Shown one piece after another: positions 11,070 to 22,429 of a stretch of 64,000 bases of DNA. Each line of letters begins with the position of its first letter. Positions within the stretch are counted from its first letter, which is position 1. The position numbers were made by a program, and so were the translations under genes. Origin of the DNA: Vitis vinifera (Eukaryota > Streptophyta > Magnoliopsida > Vitales > Vitaceae); NCBI RefSeq assembly GCF_030704535.1, contig NC_081810.1, positions 4,869,501-4,933,500 of the forward strand, read 5' to 3'. The notes beneath the pieces were generated by a model that was not told the DNA's origin, made no database searches, and was given only the letters and a program-made list of their open reading frames with translations.

Positions 11070-13577
11070 TCATCTACCCTCAGACTTCACGAGCTGTGAG
11101 AATACCCTGCTCATTGAGATACCAGAAAGATCGTCCACGCTTGACACTTCAAACTGAGCAGCAGAAACACTAGTGTCAGCATGATTGAAATTGTTGACTT
11201 GTGGAGCAAGCTCTCCAATCAGATTAGTACTGTTTTCTTCAGGATCACCTACAAGAACTGCTTCTTGAAGTTGAAGCGCATACTCCAGATTCCACAAGAT
11301 GTCACCCATGGAAGGCCTGTCAACACCAAAGTCAGACAAGCATTTCTCAGCCGTTTCTCCAAACTTTCTGAGGGAATCTGGTCTGATTTTTCCCACAAGG
11401 TTAGGGTCTATGATCTGTTCCAACTGGCCTCTCTTCTGCCACTTCATTGCCCACTCAGCTAAGTTCACCATTTCCCTTGGAAGGGTTGGATCAATAACAG
11501 GTCTTGCACAAAGTACTTCAAACAAAACCACCCCAAATGAATACACATCAGATTTCTCTGTCAACTGTTGCCTCCTGAAATATTCAGGATCAAGGTACCC
11601 AAAACTCCCTTTCACAGCCGTACTAACATGGGTCTGATCAATCTCAGGTCCAGTTTTTGAAAGCCCAAAATCAGCGACTTTAGCCATAAGATTCTCATCA
11701 AGCAAGATATTTGCAGACTTTACATCACGATGAATAACTGCTTTTGCATAGCCAGTGTGAAGGTAGTGAAGTCCTCTGGCAGCCCCGATGCATATCTCAA
11801 GCCTCTCCTTCCAATCCAAACTGGGAAGACCCGAGCCATAGAGATGGCTCTTGACGGTTCCATTCTCCATATATTCATATATCAAAATCATCTCATTTTT
11901 TTCATCACAATACCCAATTAATGAAACTAAATGGCGGTGGCGGAACTGAGATAGCATCTCAATTTCGGTTTGAAACTCTGCAAGACCCTGCTGGGACCTG
12001 GGATTTCCTCTTTTAACAGCTACTTTTGTACCATCATTTAAAGTCCCCTTGTAAACTTTTCCAAAACCACCAATTCCAATAACCCAACTCTCATCAAAGT
12101 TGTTTGTAGCCTCTTGAACTGCCAGAAAGGGAATTCGATACCCAAAGTTAGAACCAGCACTTGCAATTGTTCCATTAGAGTATTTACTTCCCATCGTGTG
12201 AGAATTCCCTCCATTAGTGGAGAAAGCCATCCATGTCTTTGAATGGCCTTGACGTGCCAGTTTTCTTCTTCTTCTGTACACCAGAAAGAAAACACCAGCC
12301 AATATCAATGCAGCAAACACCCCAACACTTGCGCCAATTACCACTGCAACATTCTTTTTTGAGCTTGGGTTTGAGACAATCACAGATCCACTAAGGCTGC
12401 CCATAGAACTGTTCATTTTCATGATCTCCAACCCATTTAGAATGGCATCAGGATACTCAGTATGTATGGAAGACGGTCCAATACTTACACGAAGCTTGCT
12501 GCCAACCCTTGTTCCTGTGACAACGTCTAAATAATATGGAGCACCTAAAATGTTAAATGCCAAAGTACTGAGATCCAGCTCCTCATAGACAAGGTAGGAG
12601 TCCAGATAAACATTGAAGTATAGCTGGTTGAGAGATATACTCACGATATCACAAAAGTGATACCGAACAAGGTACTGAAACCCTGGATCCACATCGAACT
12701 CCCATGTCACGTTGAAATTGTACTGAGGATTAGCATCTGAGTTCATCTTAGTGGCAGTACCATAGACAGAAGCCGGAGCAATAAGCTTTGTAGGCCCCCC
12801 TTTCGCATATATGACAGCTCCAATTTTTGATACATTGGTTGCAAGATTATTCTCTACCAAGAAATTCTGATCAGGAAGCCAAGTTCGCCAAAGGGTATCG
12901 TTCTCAGAGGTGACCGTTGGTCCTCCCATATTCACCCTTGCAACCGTCTCCAGGGCCTGTGTCACAAGACCCTTGAACTTCCCTGACGGCGTGATGGTGA
13001 TGGCATCATCACTAATCAGCTCATTTGGTACAGAAACAACTTCTAAGGCATTCAAGAAAGCAAATGAATTGCTGGAAGGAGCGAAGGTAATAACAAGGGT
13101 ATCTGAAGTCACATTTTCAGAGAATTCCTTCATAGCAGAACCAGCCTTCGGACTGAAGTTGCTTATAAGGACATGATTTTGGGTGGAAACAGAGAAATTA
13201 GCAGTGCTCATGTTATAGGTATCATAAACAAATGGGAAGAAATAAAGGCGGATCCAGTATCGCCTATTGCTCCCGACCGAAAACGTGTACTTAGAGGTTC
13301 CAGTAAAGATCCTTGCCGTCTGGTAGAGCGGCAAATCATCAGAGGATGAGTCAGATTTCGTGGCAGTATTGGCCAAAAGTTTTTCAGGTGTGGAAAGGTA
13401 ACTCGAGGTATCAGCAAGAAAAACGCGACCAGCCACCGAAGTATTGGTGGTTGATCCACAATCGATAAGATAATCATCCTGAGACCCACTACAGCATGCC
13501 AAACACAATACTGATGAAACCCAGATGACCAATAATCCAATTTTCCCACAACCCATCATCAGAAAACAGGAAAACAA
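11070..13577 (-). CDS. HERK1: CrRLK1L-family receptor-like kinase, HERK1 type (835 aa)
   Basis: This is a plasma-membrane receptor kinase of the Catharanthus RLK1-like family, whose members sense cell-wall state or RALF peptides and control cell expansion. It is a single-exon frame, normal for the family. In order: signal peptide (hydrophobic to about residue 29), malectin-like ectodomain 36-387 with several N-glycosylation sites, membrane span about 411-434 followed by RRRRK, and kinase domain about 498-770. Kinase residues are intact: glycine loop GIGGFGKV 501-508, Lys522, HRDVK 616-620 and DFG 636-638, followed by GSFGYLDPEYF. The tail ends FSQLVKSEGR, which with LNGLEIMKMN and the juxtamembrane SKTWMAFS and TMGSKYSNGT matches Arabidopsis HERK1/HERK2 better than THESEUS1 or FERONIA (family knowledge). 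The first ATG (13577) and the ATGs at residues 7 and 8 are all possible starts; all keep the signal peptide. No lesion seen. Confidence 0.96.
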   Translation of the reverse strand: MFSCFLMMGCGKIGLLVIWVSSVLCLACCSGSQDDYLIDCGSTTNTSVAGRVFLADTSSYLSTPEKLLANTATKSDSSSDDLPLYQTARIFTGTSKYTFSVGSNRRYWIRLYFFPFVYDTYNMSTANFSVSTQNHVLISNFSPKAGSAMKEFSENVTSDTLVITFAPSSNSFAFLNALEVVSVPNELISDDAITITPSGKFKGLVTQALETVARVNMGGPTVTSENDTLWRTWLPDQNFLVENNLATNVSKIGAVIYAKGGPTKLIAPASVYGTATKMNSDANPQYNFNVTWEFDVDPGFQYLVRYHFCDIVSISLNQLYFNVYLDSYLVYEELDLSTLAFNILGAPYYLDVVTGTRVGSKLRVSIGPSSIHTEYPDAILNGLEIMKMNSSMGSLSGSVIVSNPSSKKNVAVVIGASVGVFAALILAGVFFLVYRRRRKLARQGHSKTWMAFSTNGGNSHTMGSKYSNGTIASAGSNFGYRIPFLAVQEATNNFDESWVIGIGGFGKVYKGTLNDGTKVAVKRGNPRSQQGLAEFQTEIEMLSQFRHRHLVSLIGYCDEKNEMILIYEYMENGTVKSHLYGSGLPSLDWKERLEICIGAARGLHYLHTGYAKAVIHRDVKSANILLDENLMAKVADFGLSKTGPEIDQTHVSTAVKGSFGYLDPEYFRRQQLTEKSDVYSFGVVLFEVLCARPVIDPTLPREMVNLAEWAMKWQKRGQLEQIIDPNLVGKIRPDSLRKFGETAEKCLSDFGVDRPSMGDILWNLEYALQLQEAVLVGDPEENSTNLIGELAPQVNNFNHADTSVSAAQFEVSSVDDLSGISMSRVFSQLVKSEGR

Positions 13578-16500
13578 ATAGAAATTCTTTAAGGAACTGA
13601 AATCCAGGGTTTATACAACAAAGCAATACAGAAACTCCTAGTGACCAATCACAAGAACAATTGAAATTGAAAACCCATCGAAAGAACTGAACAAAGAAGA
13701 GAAAAAATGGCACCTTTCGGATCACCAGATTCCAACAGAGAGAGACCCAGATTGGTAATGGCCAGAGAAAGGCAAAGTTGTGTGCCCTTCTGGATAGAGT
13801 ACCCAAGGCTGGCTCCGAAGAAGATGAACAACCAACTTTTTATGCATTAATCTATCGAAGTACAAGCTGGTTTGAACTTGTAAACAGCCCAAGAAATTGA
13901 CAAATTGAAAAAATAAAATAATAGTAGTGCTAATAGAAAACAGAGTCAAAAGGCAAAAAAACAAGATTCGAAATGAGGAAACCAGCTAAGTTATAGAAGG
14001 CAGACCTTGGCTTTGGCGGAGGATATATTTTGTGATGAATCTCATCACCGCTGGGGAGAAAATGAAAGGGAAAAAAGAAACAAACAAAAAGGGAAAAAAG
14101 TAACTCAAAAATAGGGCAAATTTAAGAAGAGGGTTTGCTTTAATGGCTAAAGGAGTGAGTTACAGAATTTACTCAACACTCAACAGTGGGTCGCTCCCTT
14201 TGAAGCCGAAGTTAAATGCTCCTCCAGTCGCCTTTCAGTTTTAGTCAAATATAAAATTGGTGGGGCAGCACTTCCTTCTTTCCTTCCACTGTGTGACAAT
14301 GACAAGACAACATTATTTAATAATTACACATAAGGATCGGCTCTAAAATATCTTTCCATTTGTAGATTTTTTTTGGTAATAAAAATTTTAAAAAAAACAT
14401 GGGTAATATTCGAAAAATATGATAGTGTCTCCAAATATATATTTTTAATTAATGTTTGGTATGGTGGAAAACCACCCCATCTTACCAGACAAATAAGTTT
14501 CAAAATGGAAATCCTCATTCCACCTGTGCACATGGGGTAGACTGAATCTGGTGATATATTTCAATTCCCAAGCCAGCCATGGACTTAGAATCCAATTGAA
14601 AAGTTGTAATTCCATTCTCCTAGGTTAGGATTCTTAATTTTTTGAAGCCTAATTCCCAAGATTGAAGGCTTCAAAGCCTTTTGATTGTGAGGCTTCAACT
14701 CCAAGAAGCTAAAAGGAAGAAGAAAACTACAAAATTCGGCTCAGGGTCAAGCCAACTCAAGCCGAGGTTTGACACCCAACATTTGCTGGTATTCCACCAC
14801 TACCATTTGCCCACAAATCACGGGTGAACTACTTTCCTAGTAAAGAAGAGAAAAATTAAGAAGAAGGAGGTGAAGCTTAGGAGGAGGGATGGAGGGGCGT
14901 GTGGGGCAGTTAGTATCTTGGTACTGTTAAAACATGGCCGCTTCTGAACTGGTTCCAGTCCCACTCAACTCAACCCCTGCCAAATCTAAACCTAACCCTT
15001 TTGCTTACACTCCTAAAGGGCCAATTCCCCAGCAAAAATTATTTGTGGGGGCCAAAGCCAATGAACAAAAATTGAAAAACAAAGTCAAATTTACTCACTT
15101 TTATTGAAAGTTTTGTTTCAATAATTTGATTGAGACATCCAATATTAAACAGAAGTATCAATTATTGATGGGGTTCAAGTTCTTGGTTGAAAAAGGGTCT
15201 GATCTCCTTTGTCACATTAATTAATAGATTTCACCCTAATTATAATAATGCAACTGAGCTTCTATCTGAAGCTTCTTCTCGATTATGAGGACTTTTCAAC
15301 TCCAACATTATTAATAGATGTGACTCATATCCAACCCCTTAATACCAACCACAGATGCATATGAATCAATCTTTCTATGCATAGTTCAGTGAAGGCCAAA
15401 TGTGGGAAGGCAATGAAATCAATCATAGTATTCTTAATCAATAAAGGTCATCTCTAGAGCAATCCCAGACTAACAATTGTTTGACTCAGTCTTCTCCGTG
15501 AAAAACTTCAATATTTAGGGATTAGAGATGCAACTAAGCATTATAGCATTTAGAATCAAGTTAATATAAATGATTTAATGAATTAATTAATTAAAAAAAA
15601 TGATGTAATGTTGTACGCGGCATTTATCATTGAACGGAGACAGCGAGACGAGTCAACAGCATCTACATCAAAGGTTGATCAAGGGTGGGCAATGAGGCCA
15701 AGTGTGACAATTACCATATACCAAGATGTAGCACAAGACAAGAACAGGATCAGGGGTGGAGCATAATCAGGCATTTACCCCTCCAAATGCGCTTCCTGAG
15801 CAGAAAGTGGCTTCGCCCAAGGGTTATGCGTGTGAATTAATCAATCATAATGCAAAAAATTTAATGTGTGTTTGCTAATATTTTTATTTAAAATATTTTT
15901 AATAAAAGTATTTTTTTTTTGAAAATGTTAAAATTATTTGTCAAATATTTTTTATATTTTTAAAAAATTTATCAATCATTTTAATTCCCAAAACGATAGA
16001 TAGACTTTGGGACATATGGTAAGTAGACACGTACGTTAGGCAGAGTAACGACTCTCATGTTGGAATTATGAGACCCATCAAATCAAATCACCCCTCTATT
16101 CTCATTTCTCAAAGGATGCATGGCTTGGATTAAGTTTTTAGCAAGAGTTACCAACGTTGACAACCGACAAACCCAATAGTGTGCATAGACTCTATATTAT
16201 GAACATTGTTAGCTTTCTTCAACTTCATACATTGGTTTTTATTTACTAACTCTAGAATGTTTTTTCTTTTTATGGTTTATTTTTATTTGTTTTAAAAAAA
16301 TCTAAAATCTCGAAACAACATCTATCGAGCTTCAAATTTGAACCATTAAAAATGTACAATGAGGTATTGATTATTGAATGAGGGTACAGAACCGTAGAAG
16401 TTCTACATAATCTTAACTATTTAGGAATTTTAAAAAACTCATGTGAAAAATGATATTTTATTTTATGTTAGATTTACAAGTAAAAGGATCTGAGAAATAA

Positions 16501-17229
16501 ACATATTCTTAAACTAAAAAAGAAAATTAAGAAATTATACAAATAATAAAGGTTTATTTGAAAATTAATTTTGAGAACAATTTTCTATTTTTTAGAATAA
16601 AAACCACAAAAAATAGGTTTGTCATTAAAAAAAATATTTTTAGTTGTTTTATATTGTTTTCACTTGATTTTTTAAGATTATTTTAATAAATAATTATACA
16701 AATATATAAAACGATTAAAAATAAAATATTAAATATAAAATATATTTATAAAATATAGTAAAAATATTTTAAGTTTTTAAACAAACTTTTATTTTATAAA
16801 AATTAAAAAATAGTTTTAAAAAACTGTTATTAAAAACTATTTTTTAAAATTTACCAAATATACCGTAATTTTCTCTGCAACATTGATTTGCTTTTGTCAT
16901 TAGAAATTGAAGTCCATGTTTGGAAAACTTGAGATTCTTCCCCAACACAATGTTCAATTATACGCGCCAAGTCTATAATAAGAGGAGGGAGAATATCTGA
17001 CCTAGTTAGATGTCCAATGGGCCTGCTCTAAGAATGAATCTGGGTGGCGTAACTCTAGCTCAAGCTAAGGAGAAAATGAGCGATACACAAAACAGCTAGT
17101 GAAACGGATTTCCCTATAGAAAGGATTTAGCATTTCATCCCAAGCCAACCCAACCATAAGACACTATCATCATGCTCCAATGAAATGTTCTTCGGAAGGG
17201 AGCAATTTTGCATTGGGCTCAAGGTGCCT
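13578..17229. other. Intergenic region upstream of the HERK1-type gene
   Basis: Positions 13578 to about 14150 are the probable 5' UTR and promoter of the minus-strand kinase gene; CT-rich leader-like stretches are visible on the minus strand. Positions 14300-15800 are mixed sequence with no defensible gene. Positions 15860-16870 are AT-rich. A block at about 16541-16865 begins and ends with poly-A/T words that look inverted relative to each other, so a short MITE is possible, but target duplications are not clear. Confidence 0.45.
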
Positions 17230-18239
17230 TTGCTCTCTCTAGTGAAATGGTTCGTGTACCACTCAGGGATGTTTTGCCTTTTCTCATTTAGGAGTGAGAA
17301 ATTTTATTTACCTATCAAGTATCGGGTAAAATGATTTATTGATATTGGATTTAATAAACATCAATGCAATGAATTATTTCAAAACCAACCTGTGGACCTC
17401 GCATTTCGGCTCATGCATTTCCCACTCGATGACGAGTTCGATTTTGATTTGAAAAATGATTTTTATTGATTAAGAAAATGACTTGTAGTCGCTACTTATT
17501 TTTATTTTATTTTTAAAATGGTAAACAAAATAAGAAAGAAAACCCTAAGTGCGACTCCTCATTTTGAAAAAGGTGATCTACGAAAAATCGGATCGGACTC
17601 GGGGGTCAGATTATTTATCGGGAAGGTACAGTAAAAGACCATAGCACCCCTCTAAGTCCCTAAAGTCAGGTCTCTACTAATAAAATGAAGTTGACGTGAC
17701 AATTTATAGGAAAATCAATGAGTACTCAAATTGATTAAGCGCATATAGGAATCAAAACATGCAGTAGAGAATGACTAGAATAGGAGTAGATGCGTACCTG
17801 GACCACGAATGAGCAATGTGCTATCATAAAAAATGGGATTAGTGCACAATATAGAGCACGAAACATATCACATACATCACCAAACGGAAATCAAAATTGT
17901 TCGAAGGAAAACTGGATTTCTGAAATTCATTTGAAAATTGGAGTGTTAGAGGTTATTCGAAAATTGGAGTTTTAAAGTTTATTTGAAAATTGGATTCGTA
18001 GGAATTAGATGTAAGAATGAGAATTTTACAAATTAAATTTGAAAGAGTTTGGGATTTTGAGGGATTATTTGAAAGTTCGAGATTTTTGAGGAAAACTAAG
18101 TTACGAAAATTGGGGGCTTTGAGAATTAAATTTTGAAAGAAATCAGAATTGTAAGTTATTTGAGAATTAGAGATTATGAGAGTCGATTTATAAAAAGTTG
18201 GCAATCTTGAAAATCATTTGAAGGCAAAATTGATAGAAT

Positions 18240-20715
18240 TAATGAATAAAATAATAGTGACAATGATAATAATAAGTAGCGGGATAAATACGGGGATTAG
18301 AGCATGGGAAACTGGAAATTAAGTTCGGAGATAGGACAATTGGAATTTCAAATAGCTAAATTTAGGAATCGGAATTTTGAAGAATTAGACTCTAATGATT
18401 GAAATTTTTAAGAGACATAAATGGGTAAGGATGGAGTAATGTTAATGATTAATCAAAACGATATTTGGGCGGATGAATACTAAATAGTGGGATTTTGAAA
18501 ATTAAATTTTGAAAGTCAGGCCTTTGAATAATTGAACTCTAATTATTGGAATTTTTAGAAGAAAGAAACAAGTAAACGTGGAATTTATAATAATGATAAC
18601 AAAGGTGATATTTAAATGAATAAAAGTGAATGGTAGAATTTTTTTAGTCTAAAGGTTAAATTTGGAAATCTAGTTTTGAAGAGTTGAATTTTAATGATTG
18701 AAATAAATAAATGAACGAATATGGGATAACGGTACTTATTAACAAAAATGATGTTCAAACGAATAAAATAGTGGAATTTTTCTAATTGAAAATTTGAATT
18801 AGGGCGTTGGATTTTTAAAGGATATGACTTTGAATAAATAGGTAGGTATGAGATTATAATACTAATTAACGAGAATAATATTTAGGCGAATAAAGATGGA
18901 TAGTAGAATTTTTGGGATTGAATTTTTAATTAAGGCATGGGGTTTTCGGAAGATTGGACTTTGAATAGACATGGAAATAATGATTCTAATTGATGAGGAT
19001 AAAATTTAGACGAACTGTAAAAATTTTAGGATTGAAAAATTGAGTTAAGACAAGAGATTTTTTAAGAACTAGGTTTTAAATAAATAGACGAATACGAGAT
19101 AATAATCCTAATTGATGAAAATAAGATTTAAACGAATTACTGAGAAGCTAAATTAAGACAGGGGATTTTTGAAGTATTAGATTTTAAATAACTAAATAAA
19201 CATGGGATAATAATTTGATTTATAAAAATATGATTTAAACAAGTATTTGAAGAATTAAATTAAAAACATGTAAAACGTGGGATTTTTGGAGGATTAGACT
19301 AGATAGATGGATGAATATAGGATGATGATTCCAATTGAGGAACACAAGATTTAAACAGATTATTGAAAGATTAAATTACTAAAATAAATATGGGATAATG
19401 ATCCTAATAGATGAAAATAAGGTTTAAACGAATTATTGAAAAATTAGGTTAAGGTGTGGGATTTTCGAAGGATTAGACTTTAAATAGATAGGTAAATAGG
19501 GGAGGATAATTCTAATGAATGAAAAATGAGATTTGAACTAATTATTTAAGAATTAAATTAAAATATGGGATTTTCGAAGGATTAGACTTTAAATAAGTAA
19601 ATGAACATAGGATACTAATTCTAATTAAAGAAAAATAACATTTAGACAAATAGTGAGATTTTAGGATTGAGAATTAAATTATGACATTGGATCTTTTTAA
19701 AGGGTCGGATTTTGGATAAATAAACTAATGTAGGATGATAATACTAATTAACGAAAATAATCATTTAAACCGAATAAAAGGAATTTTGGAATTTTTAGGG
19801 GTTTGAGAATTAAATCAGGACATTAGGTTTTTGAAGAGTTAGACCTTAAATGAATAAAAAAAAAAAACACAGGGGATAAGAATTTTAGTTAACGAAAATA
19901 ACATTTAGGCGATTAATAGAGTTTCTAAGGTTGAAAGTTAAATTGAGGCTTTTGAAATATCGGACTTTAAATAAATATGGGATGATGGTTCTAATTGATA
20001 AAAAGGAAATTTAAACGAATTGTGGAATTCTTAGGGTTGGAAAATTAAATTAAAATATGAAATGTTCGAAGGATTAGACTTTAAATAACTAAATAAATAC
20101 GGGATTGTAACTCTAAGTGATAAAAATAAGATTGAGTTGAATTGTAGAGTTTTTAGGATTTGAAAGATTAAATTAAAACATGGAATTTTCGAAGGGTTAG
20201 GCTAGATAAATAAATGAATGTATAAGATAATAATTTCCTTTGATGGACATAAGATTTAAACGAGTATTTGAAGAATTAAATTACGGCATGAGATTTGTTT
20301 AATGGATTGACATAGATAGGTAGGAGAATATATAGGATAATAATTCTAGTTGATAAGTATGAGATTTTAAAAAAAGGTATTTGAAGAATTAAATTAAAAC
20401 ACGCGACTTTTTTTATAGATTGGACTTTGAATAAATAATAAATACGAGATAATGATTTGATTTATGAAAACATGATTTAAACAATAATTAAATTAAACCT
20501 TAGGATTTTTGAAGGATTGACATAGATAGATAGGAGAATATATAGGATAATAATTCTAGTTGATAAATATGAGATTTAAAAAAAGGTATTTGAAGAATTA
20601 AATTAAAACATGTGACTTTTTTGATAGATTGGACTTTGAATAAATAACAAATACGGGATAATGATTTGATTAATGAAAACATGATTTAAACAAGAATTAA
20701 ATTAAAACTTAGGAT
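18240..20715 (+). repeat. Degenerate tandem-repeat field, unit about 100-130 bases
   Basis: A composite unit recurs many times with substitutions and indels: 'gggataataattctaattga', then 'gaaaataagatttaaacgaa', then 'gaagaattaaattaaaacat', then 'gggatttttgaaggattaga' and 'ctttaaataaataaa'. Clear instances of 'ggattagactttaaat' lie near 19478, 19577 and 20069. Near 20290-20480 and 20510-20700 two adjacent units of about 200 bases are almost identical, which suggests recent local duplication. No coding content. Confidence 0.7.
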
Positions 20716-20719
20716 TTTT

Positions 20720-21000
20720 GAAGGATTGGCATAGAGCCTTTCATCCACACGAACTGGGCCTGGGCTCCAACCCAAGCCCAAGTCTAATGTTTTCATGGGC
20801 AAGCCCAAAGCAATCATCCATCACAAATTTGGGCCTAATGCCACAACTTAAGCCCAAGTCTAAAGACATTAGTGGGCAAGCCTCAAGGCTCCATCTTCAG
20901 CATAGGCTTGGGCCTGGGCTCCAAATTCAAACCCAAGCCCAAAGCCAAAACCAAACACAAAATTGGGCTAGTGCCTTATCTCAAGCCCAAAAACCAAATC
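20720..21000 (+). repeat. GGGCC/AAGCCCA-rich imperfect tandem repeats
   Basis: Words such as 'aagcccaa', 'gggcaagcc' and 'gggcctgggctccaa' recur several times within 280 bases, interleaved with 'cacaaatttgggcctaatg' and its variants. It directly follows the AT-rich field and belongs to the same repeat copy. It gives an open frame by chance; the translated product has only repetitive Pro/Lys/Gln-rich composition. Confidence 0.5.
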
Positions 21001-22429
21001 TTCATCTTCTTCCTAGCTTCCCCCCCCCCTCCCCGCGTCTGGTTGCTACACCTTCGCCACCTCCCCGCGGCGGCAGCGGCGACGGTGCCCGAAGCATGGA
21101 TTCTCCAGGCTTGGTGGACAGCTCCTGAGCCTCGGTGGCGCGAGAACAGCTCCTGGAGGATCTCGCCCTTCCAGGAGAAGACGGCGGCGCTGTCGCGGGC
21201 TATGGCAGCGGCGGCGTGGTCCCGGAGCACTGGCAATGGCAGCGTGGCATTGGGGAATCAGAGAATAATAATGGGAAATGAATATGAAGCCCCCTCCAGA
21301 ACGTGTCCAACCCATTTGGTCGGTTCATCCATAAGTCCAGCAAGGTGGATAAAAGAGAACCAGAGAACATATACAAGAACAGAGCATGAGATGCAACAAG
21401 CTCTTCAGATTTTAGACCAAAGAAAAACAAAAGATCTCCAAACTAAAACGTCTCAAAAAAAATTGAAAATCCAAGAGAATGAGATATTGTATGAAGGACG
21501 TGGAGAGTAAACACATACATGAAAACCATAGTGGCCTAACCTGAAAGTTTCTTCCTTAGCTGGATGGTCTGGGCCGCTCCTCTCTCTGAAAAATCCCTCC
21601 TGTTTTTCTCCCGTTTTTCCTCCTCTCCCCTTCCTTTTGGCAGCCGGTGCTATCCTCTTGGGCAAGCCATCACCTCCCTTTTTGCTGTTCCTTCCCTCAG
21701 CAGCATGGCCTCCTAACCACCTTCATGGTTGCCCGTCTCATCTGGTTGGGATGGGTCCCCCTCACACTTCAAAAGAATAACCAAACTCCACTCTCTCCGG
21801 GTCTTCACCCTAACAAGGGTCTACACAACCCTAATTCTTTTTTAAATTGGTCTCCATCAGAACAAAATTAACTTGATTGATACTATCTGCTCACGGTAAA
21901 ACTTCATATAGGTTTGATGTACTGTTATCTTCAATAATTAGCCCGACATTCAATGTGAGACGAAGTATACGATTGCCTGACTAGTTAAATTCTGTTAATG
22001 AGAGCTATAGACTACAAAACAAGGAATTCATACTACTCCATCTATGTGGTATGACTTAGGCTATTAAACGGAGATATAAATAAATGAACCTAAGTACAAG
22101 GCTATAAGCAAATGAAAGTATGATATAAACAAATAAAATTAGAGTACAAATAATGAGAGTTGAAAATGTATACATGATACAAAAAGTATAGTTTGCAGTT
22201 AAACCCATATTTCTTTCATCCCTTAGGTTATGTTTGGTTGTCGAAAAATTTTAGGAAAAATGTGAGGGAAGTAAAATAGAAAGAAAAATTAGAAGAAAAG
22301 AAAAAATGAATTAAATAATTAAAAATATATCTAAAATTAATAAATCATTTTTATATATTACTTCAAACTCATTTTACTTATTTTTTATTTTTTATGTAAA
22401 GATTAAATAATTTGAAAATTTTAAATAAC

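Larger units (their letters stand above)
17230..21870 (+). repeat. Copy 1 of an unclassified dispersed repeat family (plus orientation)
   Basis: Positions about 17395-17720 match, in reverse complement, positions about 31480-31800. Shared words include 'ctcgcatttcggct'/'ctcgcattttggct', 'aacaaaataagaaagaaaac', 'accatagcacccctctaa' and 'gggtctctact'/'aggtctctact'. Both copies then continue in the same order: an AT-rich field of loose tandem repeats (here 17880-20715), a stretch of moderate GC, and a GC-richer part (here 21000-21700). The open frame at 20718-21510 sits inside this and is not a convincing gene. Ends are approximate. A retrotransposon remnant is likely, but no gag, protease, reverse transcriptase or integrase motif is visible. 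Confidence 0.55.

Noticed and set aside
20718-21510. Open frames of 136 and 212 codons in a GC-rich stretch
   Set aside because: They lie in repetitive AAGCCCA-type sequence and a dispersed repeat copy, with repetitive composition, no conserved motif, and overlapping frames on both strands.
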